The notes: generated from the letters alone by a model not told the origin. A stretch of 64,000 bases of DNA from Clostridiaceae bacterium (GCA_902363375.1 CABIZX010000002.1:620001-684000); one strand, 5' to 3'. Numbered from the stretch's first letter, positions 9,011 through 17,616 are shown. A program made the numbers and translations.

Positions 9011-9439
9011 AATAAATTTGTATATTTACACAAAAGTTCTTAATTGTGTAAATGAGCAATATTCTAGCTATAAAATATATGATATTTATATAGAACAATT
9101 TTAACATATATATGTAGGCAGCTATATAAAAATAGGTATATATAATTATAGATTGAAGGTCATGTCTATAGTCATGTAAAAGCTACAAAGAATCTCTGCC
9201 TATTAAAGGCTAATTTAATTTGCTAAACTAAAGATATAAATTTAAGCTAGGAAAGGTTGTATGCAATAGGAAAACTATCTAAGTCAGAAGAAATATATTG
9301 GAAGGATATATTAGCAAAGTTTTAAAGCCACAGTCTTTTTATATACTTATTGTTAGATAGAATTAAAATTTCTTCTTTTAAAAATAACTTTTTACCCATG
9401 GTATTAACAACTTTTCTATTTTTTATTGAACGCAAAAAA
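9011..9439. other. gene-free stretch at island edge
   Basis: No supported gene. A hairpin (TTTACACAA and TTGTGTAAA, 9025-9052) lies just after the methylase stop but lacks a T run. An AT-rich segment at about 9115-9160 (GCAGCTATATAAAA) loosely resembles segments near 19876 and 32770. Confidence 0.4.
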
Positions 9440-9485
9440 GAACCTATATGAATAGTCTTTTTAAAGTGTCTATTCTATAGGTTCC
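9440..9485 (-). terminator. terminator of the EFR1 gene
   Basis: GAACCTATA-TGAATAG pairs with CTATTC-TATAGGTTC. On the minus strand the stem is followed by TTTTTT. It lies about 110 bases beyond the minus-strand EFR1 stop codon. Confidence 0.8.
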
Positions 9486-9593
9486 ATTTTAAAATTCAAA
9501 CTAACTTTTATTTTAATAGGTAACTTAATATTTAAAAATCACTTTTAAATATATTTAAAAAAATAATTTTTTAAATGAAACTGTATTGAATAT

Positions 9594-10340
9594 TTATTTT
9601 GGACAAATATATCTTACCCTGCCATTAGTATTCTTGCCATATTCAATAGCCTCTTTTGGACATTGACAAATGCATGCCATGCAATGGGTACAATGGTTTC
9701 CCCAGTTTGGTTTGCCATTCTCAAGTTGAATATTTCCAAGTGGACAGACTTTCTCACATTTTCCGCATGAAATACAAGTATTTGTTGCGGTAAATTTTTT
9801 GGAGCTAATAAATATTGGATAAAAAATATCGTTTAACAGACCACTGTTGAATTTATCCTTAAATGTTACGTGAGCTTCTGGAAATGATAGATCGCTTTTA
9901 ATATATTTTACTGTATTTGATATCATCGGCTCTGCTTGTGCTATTGTCGCAAGGGAATCCTTTTTATTAGGAGTCTTGGAAAGTGCGATATAATTGTTAG
10001 GCATGATGATAGAAGCACATCCCTTATAATTCATATTTTTTGCTATGCATAGTTCTTTTAAATATTTGTCTGCATGGCCACTTGAACCGGCACAAGTCAT
10101 TACAAAATAAATATTGCGGTTCCCACCTAGTTCAGTTTTCATCATCCATTCATGCACAATACGTGGAATCCTCCATGCATAAGTTGGTACAACTAGAACC
10201 CATGGTCTATCAGAGGCTAAATGAGAATAATCATTATTTTGAATTTTTTCAAAGAGATTCAATTCTTTATCATTAATTTCTTTTCCTATTCTTTTTGCTA
10301 CATATTCACTATTTCCTGTACCAGAAAAATATATAATCAT
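9594..10340 (-). CDS. EFR1-family flavodoxin-ferredoxin protein
   Basis: The 248-aa protein joins an N-terminal flavodoxin-like domain (SGTGNSEY phosphate loop at the start) to a C-terminal ferredoxin domain. Two CxxCxxCxxxCP motifs (CISCGKCEKVCP and CTHCMACICQCP) would hold two 4Fe-4S clusters. Such proteins are predicted soluble electron carriers; physiological partners are unknown. AGGAG precedes the ATG. It is one of three paralogues here (also 39086 and 45465) and the only one without an adjacent regulator gene. Confidence 0.9.
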   Translation of the reverse strand: MIIYFSGTGNSEYVAKRIGKEINDKELNLFEKIQNNDYSHLASDRPWVLVVPTYAWRIPRIVHEWMMKTELGGNRNIYFVMTCAGSSGHADKYLKELCIAKNMNYKGCASIIMPNNYIALSKTPNKKDSLATIAQAEPMISNTVKYIKSDLSFPEAHVTFKDKFNSGLLNDIFYPIFISSKKFTATNTCISCGKCEKVCPLGNIQLENGKPNWGNHCTHCMACICQCPKEAIEYGKNTNGRVRYICPK

Positions 10341-10519
10341 AATTTAAACACTCCTTTGGTAATTTATTTCAAAAAGTTATCATTAATTTAAATTTTTATT
10401 ATATATGCTATTATAAAGATTGACATAATCTTGATTTTCTTTAGTTAATATACATTATCCATTATAGCAGACAAAATAAGTATTTAGACAACGGTAAAGA
10501 AATTCGTTACCATAAGTAA
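10341..10519. other. upstream region of the EFR1 gene
   Basis: AT-rich region that must hold the minus-strand EFR1 promoter. I cannot place the boxes with confidence and see no other feature. Confidence 0.3.
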
Positions 10520-10656
10520 GCCTCCAAATCTATGATTTGGTTAGGCGAACTTACTCATTCGAACTTGTGAGAAGGAGTTTCCTTTGAAATGCCTCCAAAT
10601 CTATGATTTGGTTAGGTGAACTTACTCATTATAACGTATGTAAGAAGGAGTTTCCT
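10520..10656. repeat. tandem pair of 65-bp hairpin repeats
   Basis: Copies at 10520-10584 and 10591-10656 (period 71) are nearly identical. Each opens with GCCTCCAAATC TAT GATTTGG, a tight hairpin (CCAAATC/GATTTGG) extended by CCT/AGG, and ends with GAAGGAGTTTCCTT, itself a small inverted repeat. In the first copy an outer GTAAG/CTTAC stem also forms. Subterminal hairpins of this kind are seen at IS200/IS605 ends, but no transposase is nearby. A partial echo (TAAGGAGTTTCTTTTCAA) lies near 22094. Confidence 0.75.
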
Positions 10657-10768
10657 TCAAGTAAACAAGGTTTTTAATAGTAGAAAAGAGTATTTTATGA
10701 AACTTTTTATGAAAAAAGAGATGAAATATTGAATAATTAAATATATGAGATAGTATGTAGAATATAAG

Positions 10769-10808
10769 GTTCCTCAAGCGTAATTTTTAATGTGTTTGAG
10801 GAACTTTT
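10769..10808. terminator. orphan terminator hairpin
   Basis: GTTCCTCAA and TTGAGGAAC form a 9-bp stem followed by TTTT. No gene ends just upstream, so it may be left over from a lost gene. Confidence 0.6.
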
Positions 10809-10941
10809 GTTTATATTATTTACCGATTAATAACAGTAAGATATAATTATAGATATAAGTTATAGATTAAGTTTGTGTAAATACAAGTTTAATTGGTAAT
10901 AAAATTAAGAGTTAATGAAAAAGAAGAAAAAAATATAAACA

Positions 10942-11043
10942 GTAAAATTAGAAATATTACAAGACTACAAAAAAGAAAATGAGCTTTTATTTGAATTTAA
11001 AGATAATTTAAAAGAGCTATTTAATGATATAGAAATAGATTAA
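10942..11043 (+). pseudogene. gene remnant with terminator
   Basis: An open stretch of 33 codons (VKLEILQDYKKENELLFEFK...NDIEID) ends in TAA immediately before a terminator hairpin. It has no ribosome site or proper start. It reads like the acidic C-terminus of a lost gene; I do not recognise the family. Confidence 0.35.
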
Positions 11044-11075
11044 GTTAAGTATATTTGATTTTGCTTAACTTTTTT
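11042..11075 (+). terminator. rho-independent terminator
   Basis: AAGTTAAG and CTTAACTT form the stem, followed by TTTTTT. It directly follows the coding remnant and insulates the FetAB operon downstream. Confidence 0.75.
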
Positions 11076-11223
11076 ATTGAAATAAAATATAAAAATATAA
11101 AGAATGATATTATCAAATCGTCATATCGGAAGTTAATAATGATGGATATGAAGTTATGAGTATAATAAGTGAGAAACAGAGTATAAGGATTTTCAATAAT
11201 AAAGAAGTCAAAGGAGATTTAGT

Positions 11224-11880
11224 ATGAAGATACTTAGTATAAAAGATGTTACTTATAAATCAAAGGATTTGGAAATTTTAAAGGGGGTATCCTTTGATGT
11301 AGATAAGGGAGATTGTATATCTATAATTGGCCAATCTGGAAGTGGTAAAAGTACATTGCTAAAAATATTTGCAGATTTGCTTCCTATATCAAGTGGAAAT
11401 GTTTATTTTAATGGAGAATGCTATGATAGTTATAACCCAATAAAGTTGCGAAGAAAAATAAGTTATTGTGTACAGATACCACAACTGTTTGGAAGGAATG
11501 TTTATGAAAATCTGGAGTTTCCTTTTAAGATAAGAAAAGAACAAGTAGATAAAGAGAAGGTTATAAAATTACTTGAAAGATTTAATCTTGATGAAAGTTT
11601 TTTAGATAAGGATATTAATTCATTATCAGGTGGAGAAAAACAGAGAGTTTCAATAATAAGAAATTTATTGTATACACCAGATATTCTTTTACTGGATGAA
11701 GCGACATCAGCATTAGACGAAGAAAATGCCAAAGTTGTTGAGGAATATGTACAAGAGTTAAATGATTTAGGGGTTACTGTATTATGGGTTACTCATAATA
11801 TGGCTCAAAGTGAAGGGATATTTAATAAAAGATTAACCTTATCAGAGGGTAGAGTTGAGTGTGTGGAGGTTCTTAAATAA
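11224..11880 (+). CDS. fetA: ABC transporter ATP-binding protein, FetA/YbbL-like
   Basis: The 218-aa ABC ATPase has Walker A GQSGSGKST (about 37-45), signature LSGGEKQR, Walker B ILLLDEATSALD and a switch histidine in WVTHN. Its stop overlaps the ATG of a UPF0014 permease (TAATG), the exact partner of FetA in FetAB, an exporter linked in E. coli to iron efflux and oxidative-stress resistance. That function is transferred from the family. ATG follows an AAAGGAG site, and a terminator upstream separates the operon from its neighbours. Confidence 0.85.
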   Translation: MKILSIKDVTYKSKDLEILKGVSFDVDKGDCISIIGQSGSGKSTLLKIFADLLPISSGNVYFNGECYDSYNPIKLRRKISYCVQIPQLFGRNVYENLEFPFKIRKEQVDKEKVIKLLERFNLDESFLDKDINSLSGGEKQRVSIIRNLLYTPDILLLDEATSALDEENAKVVEEYVQELNDLGVTVLWVTHNMAQSEGIFNKRLTLSEGRVECVEVLK

Positions 11881-12623
11881 TGAATAGCATATCGTTAATA
11901 ATAGCTTCAGTTTTAATAATAATACCTATTTTTATATCCTATAAAGAAAAGTTAGGTTTAGAAAAAGAGATAATAGTAAGTATGTTACGAGCGGTTATTC
12001 AGTTAATAATAGTAGGTTATATTTTAGAGGTTATTTTTGGATTAGAAAAACCTATTTTTACCGTGATATTGGTATTTATTATTATAATAAATGCTGCCTT
12101 TAATACAAAGAAAAGAGGAGAGGGGATTAAAAATGTTGTAAGAATATCATTCTTCTCTATTCTGGTTGGAACAACCATTACTATGACGGTCTTAATATTA
12201 TCAGGAGCTATAGAATTTACACCAAATGAAGTGGTTCCAGTGGCTGGGATGGTAGTTAGTAACTCGATGGTTGCTATTGGATTGAGTTATAGAAACTTAA
12301 ATAATGCTTTTAAAAATAGAAGAGCTGAGGTTGAAGTAAAATTATCATTGGGTGCTGATATTAGAGAGGCATCTAGTGAGATAATTAGAGAAAGTGTTAA
12401 AATTTCAATAATACCTACCATAGATTCAGCGAAGACTTTAGGAATTGTATCTCTTCCTGGTATGATGACAGGTTTAATTCTAGCTGGTTCTTCACCGCTT
12501 ATGGCTATAAAATTTCAGATTATGGTTACGTTTATGATACTTTCATCATCGTCTATATCAACTATGATGGCAACATATTTGGCATATAAGAGTTTTTATA
12601 ATCAAAGAAAACAGTTAATATAA
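11880..12623 (+). CDS. fetB: ABC transporter permease, FetB/YbbM (UPF0014)
   Basis: The 247-aa integral membrane protein has about six or seven hydrophobic helices. The UPF0014 hallmarks include PVAGMVVSNSMVAIGL, LSLGAD, and SLPGMMTGLILAGSSPLMAIKFQI. It is the membrane half of the FetAB-type exporter and is translationally coupled to the ATPase by a 1-base overlap. The dispersed hairpin repeat at 12715 follows and can act as the operon's terminator. Confidence 0.88.
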   Translation: MNSISLIIASVLIIIPIFISYKEKLGLEKEIIVSMLRAVIQLIIVGYILEVIFGLEKPIFTVILVFIIIINAAFNTKKRGEGIKNVVRISFFSILVGTTITMTVLILSGAIEFTPNEVVPVAGMVVSNSMVAIGLSYRNLNNAFKNRRAEVEVKLSLGADIREASSEIIRESVKISIIPTIDSAKTLGIVSLPGMMTGLILAGSSPLMAIKFQIMVTFMILSSSSISTMMATYLAYKSFYNQRKQLI

Positions 12624-12998
12624 AGAAGAATTTAAAGGTTTAAGAGTAGGACAAAGCCTAGATAACTTTAATTTTTAATTTATAATTCACTTTGGTAAAT
12701 TTAATTATATAACTAAACCTCACTTATCTATAGTTGTGGAGAACCATACTATAGGCAAGTGGGTTTTTTACTTAAATTAGGTAAGAAATATTTAATTTAA
12801 TCATGAGGAATTAAGATGTAGTTATAGATTAATTATATACAGGTTATGTATAATAAGGATATAAACTAAAATAAAGGGCTTTCGTAAAATGCATTACTAA
12901 TATTATGTAAAATATTTAAGAGATATTTTAATATTACTGTGAGAGAAAGCATCCTATAATCTAGAATTATTCTAAGTAGAAATGAGGAAAGAGCAAAA
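12624..12998. other. intergenic region holding repeat copy 1
   Basis: Apart from the dispersed repeat at 12715-12768 I see only AT-rich sequence. It must contain the promoter of the Imm-5-like gene, whose GAGGAAAG ribosome site is near 12981. Confidence 0.3.
12715..12768 (+). repeat. dispersed repeat, copy 1 (first hairpin only)
   Basis: Near-perfect hairpin: AAACCTCACTT, inner CTATAGTTGTGG, loop AGAA, then CCATACTATAG and AAGTGGGTTT followed by T. It shares the GGAGAACC apex and the flanking CCTCACTTA arm with the other copies. Here it lies after fetB and can act as its terminator. Confidence 0.8.
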
Positions 12999-13529
12999 AT
13001 GGCAAAACTCAGGAAAATGTTGGGTAGTATTGATAACCCATATATTATATCGTTAAGAGGTTTAATTGAAACACAAAGCAAAAGCACTTTAGCTAATTGG
13101 GCAATTGACTATGCCGAAAATCACTTTATTTGTATTTATGAGAAAGCACATGATGGGAATGATTTACGTCTTCGCAATGTAGTGGCAGCTGCAAAGGAAT
13201 ACTTAAATGGAGCTAAAAAATTAAATGAGGTTAAACCCCTTTTAAAAGAAGCTAGTCAGATTGCAAAAGAGGCAGAGGGAAATCCTATTGCTCAAGCAGC
13301 AGCTCGTGCTGTAGCAGTAGCATGTGCCACTATTCAAACACCGACAAATGCACTTGGATTTGTATTCTACGGGGCTGCTGCTGTTGTGTACGAAGAAGTG
13401 GGTTTATTAGAGAATTCGCAAACATACGATGATTTAGCATCAAAAGAGTTTGAAAAAATATTAAAAAGCCTTCAGGAAGTTGCAATACCAAATGAGGAGA
13501 AACCAGCTAAAATAAATTGGAATTGCTAA
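12999..13529 (+). CDS. putative immunity protein, Imm-5-like domain
   Basis: The 176-aa helical, Ala-rich protein matches the Imm-5-like pattern: LANWAIDYAENHF, a charged helix with RLRNVVAAAKEYLNG, then AQAAARAVAVACAT and FYGAAAVVYEE. Members are predicted to neutralise toxins of polymorphic toxin systems, but no toxin gene is adjacent, and many stand-alone copies have no proven role. The start follows GAGGAAAG. The last 27 coding bases recur at 44870, so a second copy once existed in this region. Confidence 0.65.
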   Translation: MAKLRKMLGSIDNPYIISLRGLIETQSKSTLANWAIDYAENHFICIYEKAHDGNDLRLRNVVAAAKEYLNGAKKLNEVKPLLKEASQIAKEAEGNPIAQAAARAVAVACATIQTPTNALGFVFYGAAAVVYEEVGLLENSQTYDDLASKEFEKILKSLQEVAIPNEEKPAKINWNC

Positions 13530-13600
13530 ATGAAATTTTTAAGGTTGCAAAAGAGTTAGGATATGGTTTAGTATTCCTTTTAGAAAGTGATAAAACATAG
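13517..13600 (+). pseudogene. C-terminal scrap of a lost gene
   Basis: In the +2 frame relative to the Imm-5-like gene, codons read ELLNEIFKVAKELGYGLVFLLES and stop at 13600. The pattern recalls the tail of a small XRE-type regulator, but it is too short to assign. It overlaps the preceding stop codon and has no start of its own. Confidence 0.35.
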
Positions 13601-13624
13601 TAGTTTCAATCTATTGAAAAATAA

Positions 13625-13658
13625 AAAGCTCAAACCTAATTTTTAAGTTTGAGCTTTT
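13625..13658. terminator. bidirectional terminator
   Basis: AAAGCTCAAAC and GTTTGAGCTTT form an 11-bp stem with A and T runs on the two sides. It separates the Imm-5-like gene from the convergent DUF2089 operon. Confidence 0.85.
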
Positions 13659-13680
13659 ATTATATAAATATTTTTAAATC

Positions 13681-13908
13681 CTATACTTTAACGGTAATAT
13701 GCTCGCCACTTTGAGATACAACTTCTACTACTTTTAAGCCTTTATAGCTTTTCAAGCTACTTTTTACTGCTTTAAAAAGCTGTAGAGCTATCTTTTTTTG
13801 CTGGCGATTAAGCTGCCTTTGGGGAATGCATCTTATTATTACACTTCCCATAAATAACGGCATGGGTAAAGTTAAATTTAATTCTTTACTTTTTATTGAA
13901 ACTATCAT
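13681..13908 (-). CDS. small unknown protein of the DUF2089 operon
   Basis: The 75-aa protein is the last gene of a three-gene minus-strand operon, 10 bases after the SHOCT-like gene. It has two beta-like segments (IVSIKSKELNLTLPMPL and VVEVVSQSGEHITVKV) around a basic helix (RQLNRQQKKIALQLFK). The beta segments resemble those of the preceding protein, so the two may be related or bind each other. AGAGGT precedes the ATG. I cannot assign a function. Confidence 0.7.
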   Translation of the reverse strand: MIVSIKSKELNLTLPMPLFMGSVIIRCIPQRQLNRQQKKIALQLFKAVKSSLKSYKGLKVVEVVSQSGEHITVKV

Positions 13909-13918
13909 TTAGAGACCT

Positions 13919-14308
13919 CTAATCTACAACTACTTTAACTGTATCGCCGTCACTGGAGCAGATATCTACTATTTCGCCCATAACTTCATTATCTAAACAA
14001 GATACTATAGTATTCATTAATTCATCTATATCAATTCCGTCCATACCTTCAATAGATTTAGAGATCGGTAATTTGCCAGTAACTTTTAGAACTTCTCTAA
14101 TTACCTTAATTGGTAACTTTACATTGACCTTATCTCCATCATGACCTAAAACTTCAACTCTTAAGAATTTATCCTCATATCTTTTAGATGTAATAGATTC
14201 AGTATTTTTTGAGGTATTTCCTAAAGCATCAATTAGTTCCTTTGCCTTATCAGCAGAAACCTTACCTTCTTCAACCATTTTTAGTACCATAAGCATTTCT
14301 TCATTCAT
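13919..14308 (-). CDS. SHOCT-like (YvlB-N type) domain protein
   Basis: The 129-aa protein begins with a short helical hairpin, MVEEGKVSADKAKELIDAL, typical of SHOCT-like N-terminal domains of YvlB/LiaX proteins. Two copies of a beta unit follow (FLRVEVLGHDGDKVNVKLP and IVDICSSDGDTVKVVVD). Such domains often link to envelope-stress systems, but this protein has no membrane segment. It lies 17 bases after the DUF2089 gene, with AGGAGAG before its ATG. Confidence 0.75.
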   Translation of the reverse strand: MNEEMLMVLKMVEEGKVSADKAKELIDALGNTSKNTESITSKRYEDKFLRVEVLGHDGDKVNVKLPIKVIREVLKVTGKLPISKSIEGMDGIDIDELMNTIVSCLDNEVMGEIVDICSSDGDTVKVVVD

Positions 14309-14325
14309 AATAATCTCTCCTAATT

Positions 14326-14688
14326 TTAATTTTTTAATTTATTAATTGCTTCATCAACTGAGATATCTCCGCTTTCTAGGGCGTTTAAAATATCTTTACT
14401 CTCTGGTTTAACTTTAGTTTCTTTTGCTTGATAGCCTAAACTTTCAATAACTTCATCTAATTTTGCTCTAACCGTTGGATATGAAATGCCCAGTTCTCTT
14501 TCAACTTCTTTTATACTTCCTCTACATCGTATAAAGGTTTCTATAAAATATAATTGCTCATTATTTAAATAATCAAATTTAGATAATTCAAATTCATTAT
14601 CTATAATAGTGTTACAATTATTACATTTTAACTTTGTTGCTTTTAGTTTATTAGAGCATACTGGACAATGACTTAATAGTTTATACAT
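14326..14688 (-). CDS. DUF2089-family zinc-ribbon/HTH protein
   Basis: The 120-aa protein has an N-terminal zinc ribbon (CPVCSNKL and CNNCNT). The middle is a helix-turn-helix segment (RCRGSIKEVERELGISYPTVRAKLDEVIESLG), and the C-terminus is a SHOCT-like helix pair (LESGDISVDEAINKL). This matches DUF2089, a probable DNA-binding regulator. It heads a three-gene operon and may control it. A perfect 18-bp palindrome at 14796-14813 in the upstream region is a candidate operator. AGGAGG precedes the ATG. Confidence 0.85.
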   Translation of the reverse strand: MYKLLSHCPVCSNKLKATKLKCNNCNTIIDNEFELSKFDYLNNEQLYFIETFIRCRGSIKEVERELGISYPTVRAKLDEVIESLGYQAKETKVKPESKDILNALESGDISVDEAINKLKN

Positions 14689-14795
14689 AAATTACCTCCT
14701 GCCTATAATAATAAATTACTACTTTTTTTATGAAATGTAAAGAGGTTTATTAAATATTTTAATTATAAAATTAATATTATTAATGCTAATCCTTG

Positions 14796-14813
14796 AATAA
14801 AATTAATTTTATT
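14796..14813. promoter_or_regulatory. 18-bp perfect palindrome upstream of DUF2089 operon
   Basis: AATAAAATTAATTTTATT is self-complementary and flanked by further ATTAAT motifs. It lies about 110 bases before the DUF2089 start. It is a candidate operator, but in such AT-rich DNA chance cannot be excluded. Confidence 0.4.
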
Positions 14814-15035
14814 AATGTATATATTAATTTTATTTATTGAATACAGAAAGAATTTTTGAGAAACAAACTAATAAAAAGAAATATTAAAGCCATCTTAAAT
14901 ATTTTATATAGTATTAGGAAGATGTTTTGAGAAAGTCTTAAAGAAAATATCATTTCACGAAGGTCGTAATGGAATTAGAGTATATAGTACAATTAGGTTA
15001 TTATCCAGAAAAAAGAGTAATTGAGGAGATCAGTA

Positions 15036-15410
15036 ATGTATAAAATTCTTATAGTAGAAGATGATTTAATAATTGCTAAAACAGTGAAAAACCATATAAA
15101 GTCATGGGGATATGAGGTAGAATGTGTAACTGATTTTAAAGATGTACTTGCTATTTTTGCTTTCTATAATCCTCAGCTTATTCTTCTAGATATTACGTTG
15201 CCTTTTTTTAACGGCTATCACTGGTGTAATGAGATTAGAAAGGTTTCTAAGGTTCCTAGTATGTATATGTACTTACTTCAAAAGTTTACTACAGAATTGT
15301 TAGCTAAATTTATTCGTAATCAGAATAAAATAAATATTATAGCCTTAACCATTGATATTACATGGTTAAGGTTATTTTTATGGGGTTATGTGAAAACCTC
15401 CTATGTATAA
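15036..15410 (+). pseudogene. truncated response-regulator receiver domain
   Basis: The start (ATG after GAGGAGAT) and first 85 residues are a good OmpR-type receiver: ILIVEDD acidic pocket, LILLDITLP with the phospho-acceptor Asp, and KVSKVP. The sequence then breaks into MYMYLLQKF, losing the conserved Thr/Ser and Lys motifs and the whole DNA-binding domain. The final residues (about IIALTIDITWLRLF) are encoded by a dispersed repeat copy at 15336-15380. No histidine kinase is nearby. It is best read as a dead gene ended by a repeat insertion. Confidence 0.75.
15336..15380 (+). repeat. dispersed repeat, copy 2 (terminator hairpin)
   Basis: AGCCTTAACCATTGATATTA then CATGGTTAAGGTTATTTTT form the second hairpin of the family, with its T run. 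It lies inside the 3' end of the response-regulator pseudogene. Confidence 0.75.
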
Positions 15411-15431
15411 AGAAATTACATGGGAGGTTTC
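15392..15431 (-). terminator. terminator-like hairpin
   Basis: GAAAACCTCCTATGTA and TACATGGGAGGTTTC form a long stem; on the minus strand TTTTC follows. It probably ends the HxlR transcript. Confidence 0.6.
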
Positions 15432-15473
15432 AAGCTTTAATGAGATTTCATTGCAGAATAAATATTAATTATA

Positions 15474-15815
15474 CTATTCACAACTGCCATCTAACTCAGG
15501 ATAGTATTTAATAGACCAAGCTTCAAGCTCTTTAATGAGTTTAGTAATTTCTTTACCTTTATCAGTTAGATGATACTCAACTTTAGGTGGAACTTCAGGA
15601 TATACTACCTTACGTACTAATCCATCGCTTTCTAGCTCTTTTAAGTTTTCGCTTAAAATTTTCTGGCTTATGCCTTTAACAAGTCTTTGAAGTTCTAAGA
15701 ATCTTTTTGGTTCTTTATATAAATTACATAATAAAAGAGCCTTCCATTTACCACGTATAAAATCCATTGCAAAATCTAATAAACAAACATAAGTTTTATT
15801 ATTGAAAGAAATCAT
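15474..15815 (-). CDS. HxlR-family transcriptional regulator
   Basis: The protein of about 113 aa is a typical HxlR winged helix: DFIRGKWKALLLCNL, RFLELQRLVKGISQKILSENLKELESDGLVRK, and the wing VEYHLTDKGKE. Members often sense thiol-reactive or quinone stress and repress divergent reductase genes. Cys residues lie in VCLLDF and LLLCNL and near the C-terminus. I prefer the ATG at 15815 (AGTAGGT ahead) over an upstream TTG. It is divergent from an FMN reductase/aldo-keto reductase pair, its likely target. Confidence 0.88.
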   Translation of the reverse strand: MISFNNKTYVCLLDFAMDFIRGKWKALLLCNLYKEPKRFLELQRLVKGISQKILSENLKELESDGLVRKVVYPEVPPKVEYHLTDKGKEITKLIKELEAWSIKYYPELDGSCE

Positions 15816-15980
15816 TAAATTACCTACTTTCAAATATTTTTTACATAGAGTATTATACTAAAGTTATTAATGTAAATAAAGAATGTTAAATATTAATATT
15901 TAATATCTTATTTCCTATATAAATAAGATATCTTAATAAATCCTACTTTTAGGTAAGTCATCTAACGTAAAAGTGCGTAC

Positions 15981-16008
15981 TTGTTAAGTATTATGGGCAT
16001 TATATAAT
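15981..16008 (+). promoter_or_regulatory. promoter of the FMN reductase/AKR operon
   Basis: TTGTTA and TATAAT are separated by 16 bases. Just upstream, CCTACTTTTAGGTAAGT and AAGTGCGTACTT contain partly symmetrical GTAC/AGT elements that could form the HxlR operator. Confidence 0.6.
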
Positions 16009-16055
16009 GAATACATAAGCAGTAGAAAAATAAAAATTAGATTAGGAGATATAAT

Positions 16056-16691
16056 ATGAAGGTAGTTGCTTTTAATGGAAGTCCTAAAAAACATGGTAAT
16101 ACATATAAATCAATAGAGATAGTAGCAAAAGAATTAGAAAAGGAAAATATTGAGGTGGAGATTATTCATGTTGGAAATAAGGTGATACGTGGATGCTTAG
16201 CCTGTGGTGGATGCAGTAGAAATAAGAATGAAAAATGTGTCATTGATAATGATGAGGTTAATGAATGGATTGCAAAGATGAAAGAGGCTGACGGGATTAT
16301 ATTAGGATCTCCAGTATATTATTCGGCTATTGCAGGAACCATGAAATCATTCTTAGATCGTGCATTTCTAGTAACATCAGTAAATGATGGTATGCTTAGA
16401 CATAAAGTTGGAGCAAGTGTTGTTGCAGTTAGAAGGTCAGGGGGAGTTCCGGTATTTGATCAGTTGAATAATTATATTAATTATTCAGAAATGTTAATGC
16501 CTACATCAAATTATTGGAATGTAGCCTATGGTAGAACAGAAAATGAGGTTCTTCAGGATAGCGAAGGAATGCAAATAATGAGAGTATTAGGTAAGAATAT
16601 GGCTTGGTTAATGAAACTTGTTGAATTAGGAAAAGAAAATATTGAGGCACCAAAAAGAGAAAATAAGAATTTTATGAGTTTCATAAGGTAA
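16056..16691 (+). CDS. flavodoxin-family NAD(P)H-dependent FMN reductase
   Basis: The 211-aa protein starts with VVAFNGSPKKHGNTYKS, the FMN phosphate-binding loop of the NADPH-dependent FMN reductase family. It has the CLACGGCSRN motif common in clostridial iron-sulfur flavoproteins and GSPVYYSAIAGTMKSFLDRA around the flavin. Only part of the iron-sulfur Cys pattern is present, so a cluster is uncertain. It is the first gene of an operon with an aldo-keto reductase, divergent from HxlR, which suggests detoxification of reactive electrophiles or quinones. Confidence 0.87.
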   Translation: MKVVAFNGSPKKHGNTYKSIEIVAKELEKENIEVEIIHVGNKVIRGCLACGGCSRNKNEKCVIDNDEVNEWIAKMKEADGIILGSPVYYSAIAGTMKSFLDRAFLVTSVNDGMLRHKVGASVVAVRRSGGVPVFDQLNNYINYSEMLMPTSNYWNVAYGRTENEVLQDSEGMQIMRVLGKNMAWLMKLVELGKENIEAPKRENKNFMSFIR

Positions 16692-16736
16692 AGATATATT
16701 AGCAAAATAATTTAAGGTTAAAGGAGAAGAATTAAT

Positions 16737-17582
16737 ATGATAGATAATAAGAATAGTACAGTTACTTTAAATAATGGTATTGAAATGCCAAGACTAGGAC
16801 TTGGGGTTTTTAGAGTAGAGAATAGTCCAGAATTAATAAATGCAGTTAAAGTGGCAATAGAAAATGGATATAGAAGCATTGATGGTGCAGCTATATATGG
16901 AAATGAAGAAGCTATGGGAGAAGGAATAAGACAAGGGATAAAGGAAGCAGGAATTTCAAGAGAAGATTTATTTATAACTTCTAAGGTTTGGAATGCTGAT
17001 TTAGGATACGAATCAACTATAGCAGCTTATGAAGCAAGCTTAGAGAGATTAGGTTTGGATTATTTAGATTTATACCTTATTCACTGGCCAGTAGAAGGAA
17101 AATATAAGGAAGCTTGGAGAGCACTAGAACATCTATATAAAGAAGGCCGTGTTAAAGCTATAGGTGTAAGTAATTTCCAAGTTCATCATCTTCAAGATTT
17201 ATTAAGTGATGCTGAAATAAAACCTGTTATAAATCAGATAGAATTACATCCATACTTAAGCCAACAAAAGGTTAGAGAATTCTGCAAAGAAAATGATATT
17301 CAAGTTGAAGCATGGTCACCTTTAATGGCTGGTAATGGATTATTGGAAAATGAGACATTAAAAGAAATAGCTAAAAAGTACAATAAAACAACAGCACAAG
17401 TAGTGTTACGTTGGGATTTACAAAGCCAAGTAGTAACTATTCCTAAATCTACAAATGAAAAAAGATTAATTGAAAACATAGATGTATTTGATTTTAATTT
17501 AAGTGATGATGATATTGCTAAGATAGATAGCTTAAATAAAGATTTAAGAGTAGGACCAGACCCAGATAATTTTAATTTCTAA
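16737..17582 (+). CDS. aldo/keto reductase
   Basis: The 281-aa protein is an NADPH-dependent TIM-barrel reductase. It has GYRSIDGAAIYGNE (catalytic Asp and Tyr), LDLYLIHWPV (catalytic His), IGVSNFQ, and the cofactor site IPKSTNEKRLIENI. The catalytic Lys is expected in FITSKVWN. The closest type is the 2,5-diketo-D-gluconate reductase-like group, which reduces a wide range of aldehydes and ketones. It follows the FMN reductase gene by 45 bases and is presumably controlled by HxlR. Confidence 0.92.
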   Translation: MIDNKNSTVTLNNGIEMPRLGLGVFRVENSPELINAVKVAIENGYRSIDGAAIYGNEEAMGEGIRQGIKEAGISREDLFITSKVWNADLGYESTIAAYEASLERLGLDYLDLYLIHWPVEGKYKEAWRALEHLYKEGRVKAIGVSNFQVHHLQDLLSDAEIKPVINQIELHPYLSQQKVREFCKENDIQVEAWSPLMAGNGLLENETLKEIAKKYNKTTAQVVLRWDLQSQVVTIPKSTNEKRLIENIDVFDFNLSDDDIAKIDSLNKDLRVGPDPDNFNF

Positions 17583-17616
17583 TTCCAACATAAGTGAGAA
17601 TAAGTTTCATATAATA

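Noticed and set aside
10520..10656. CRISPR array
   Set aside because: Only two copies with a 6-base gap, no spacers of normal length and no cas genes.
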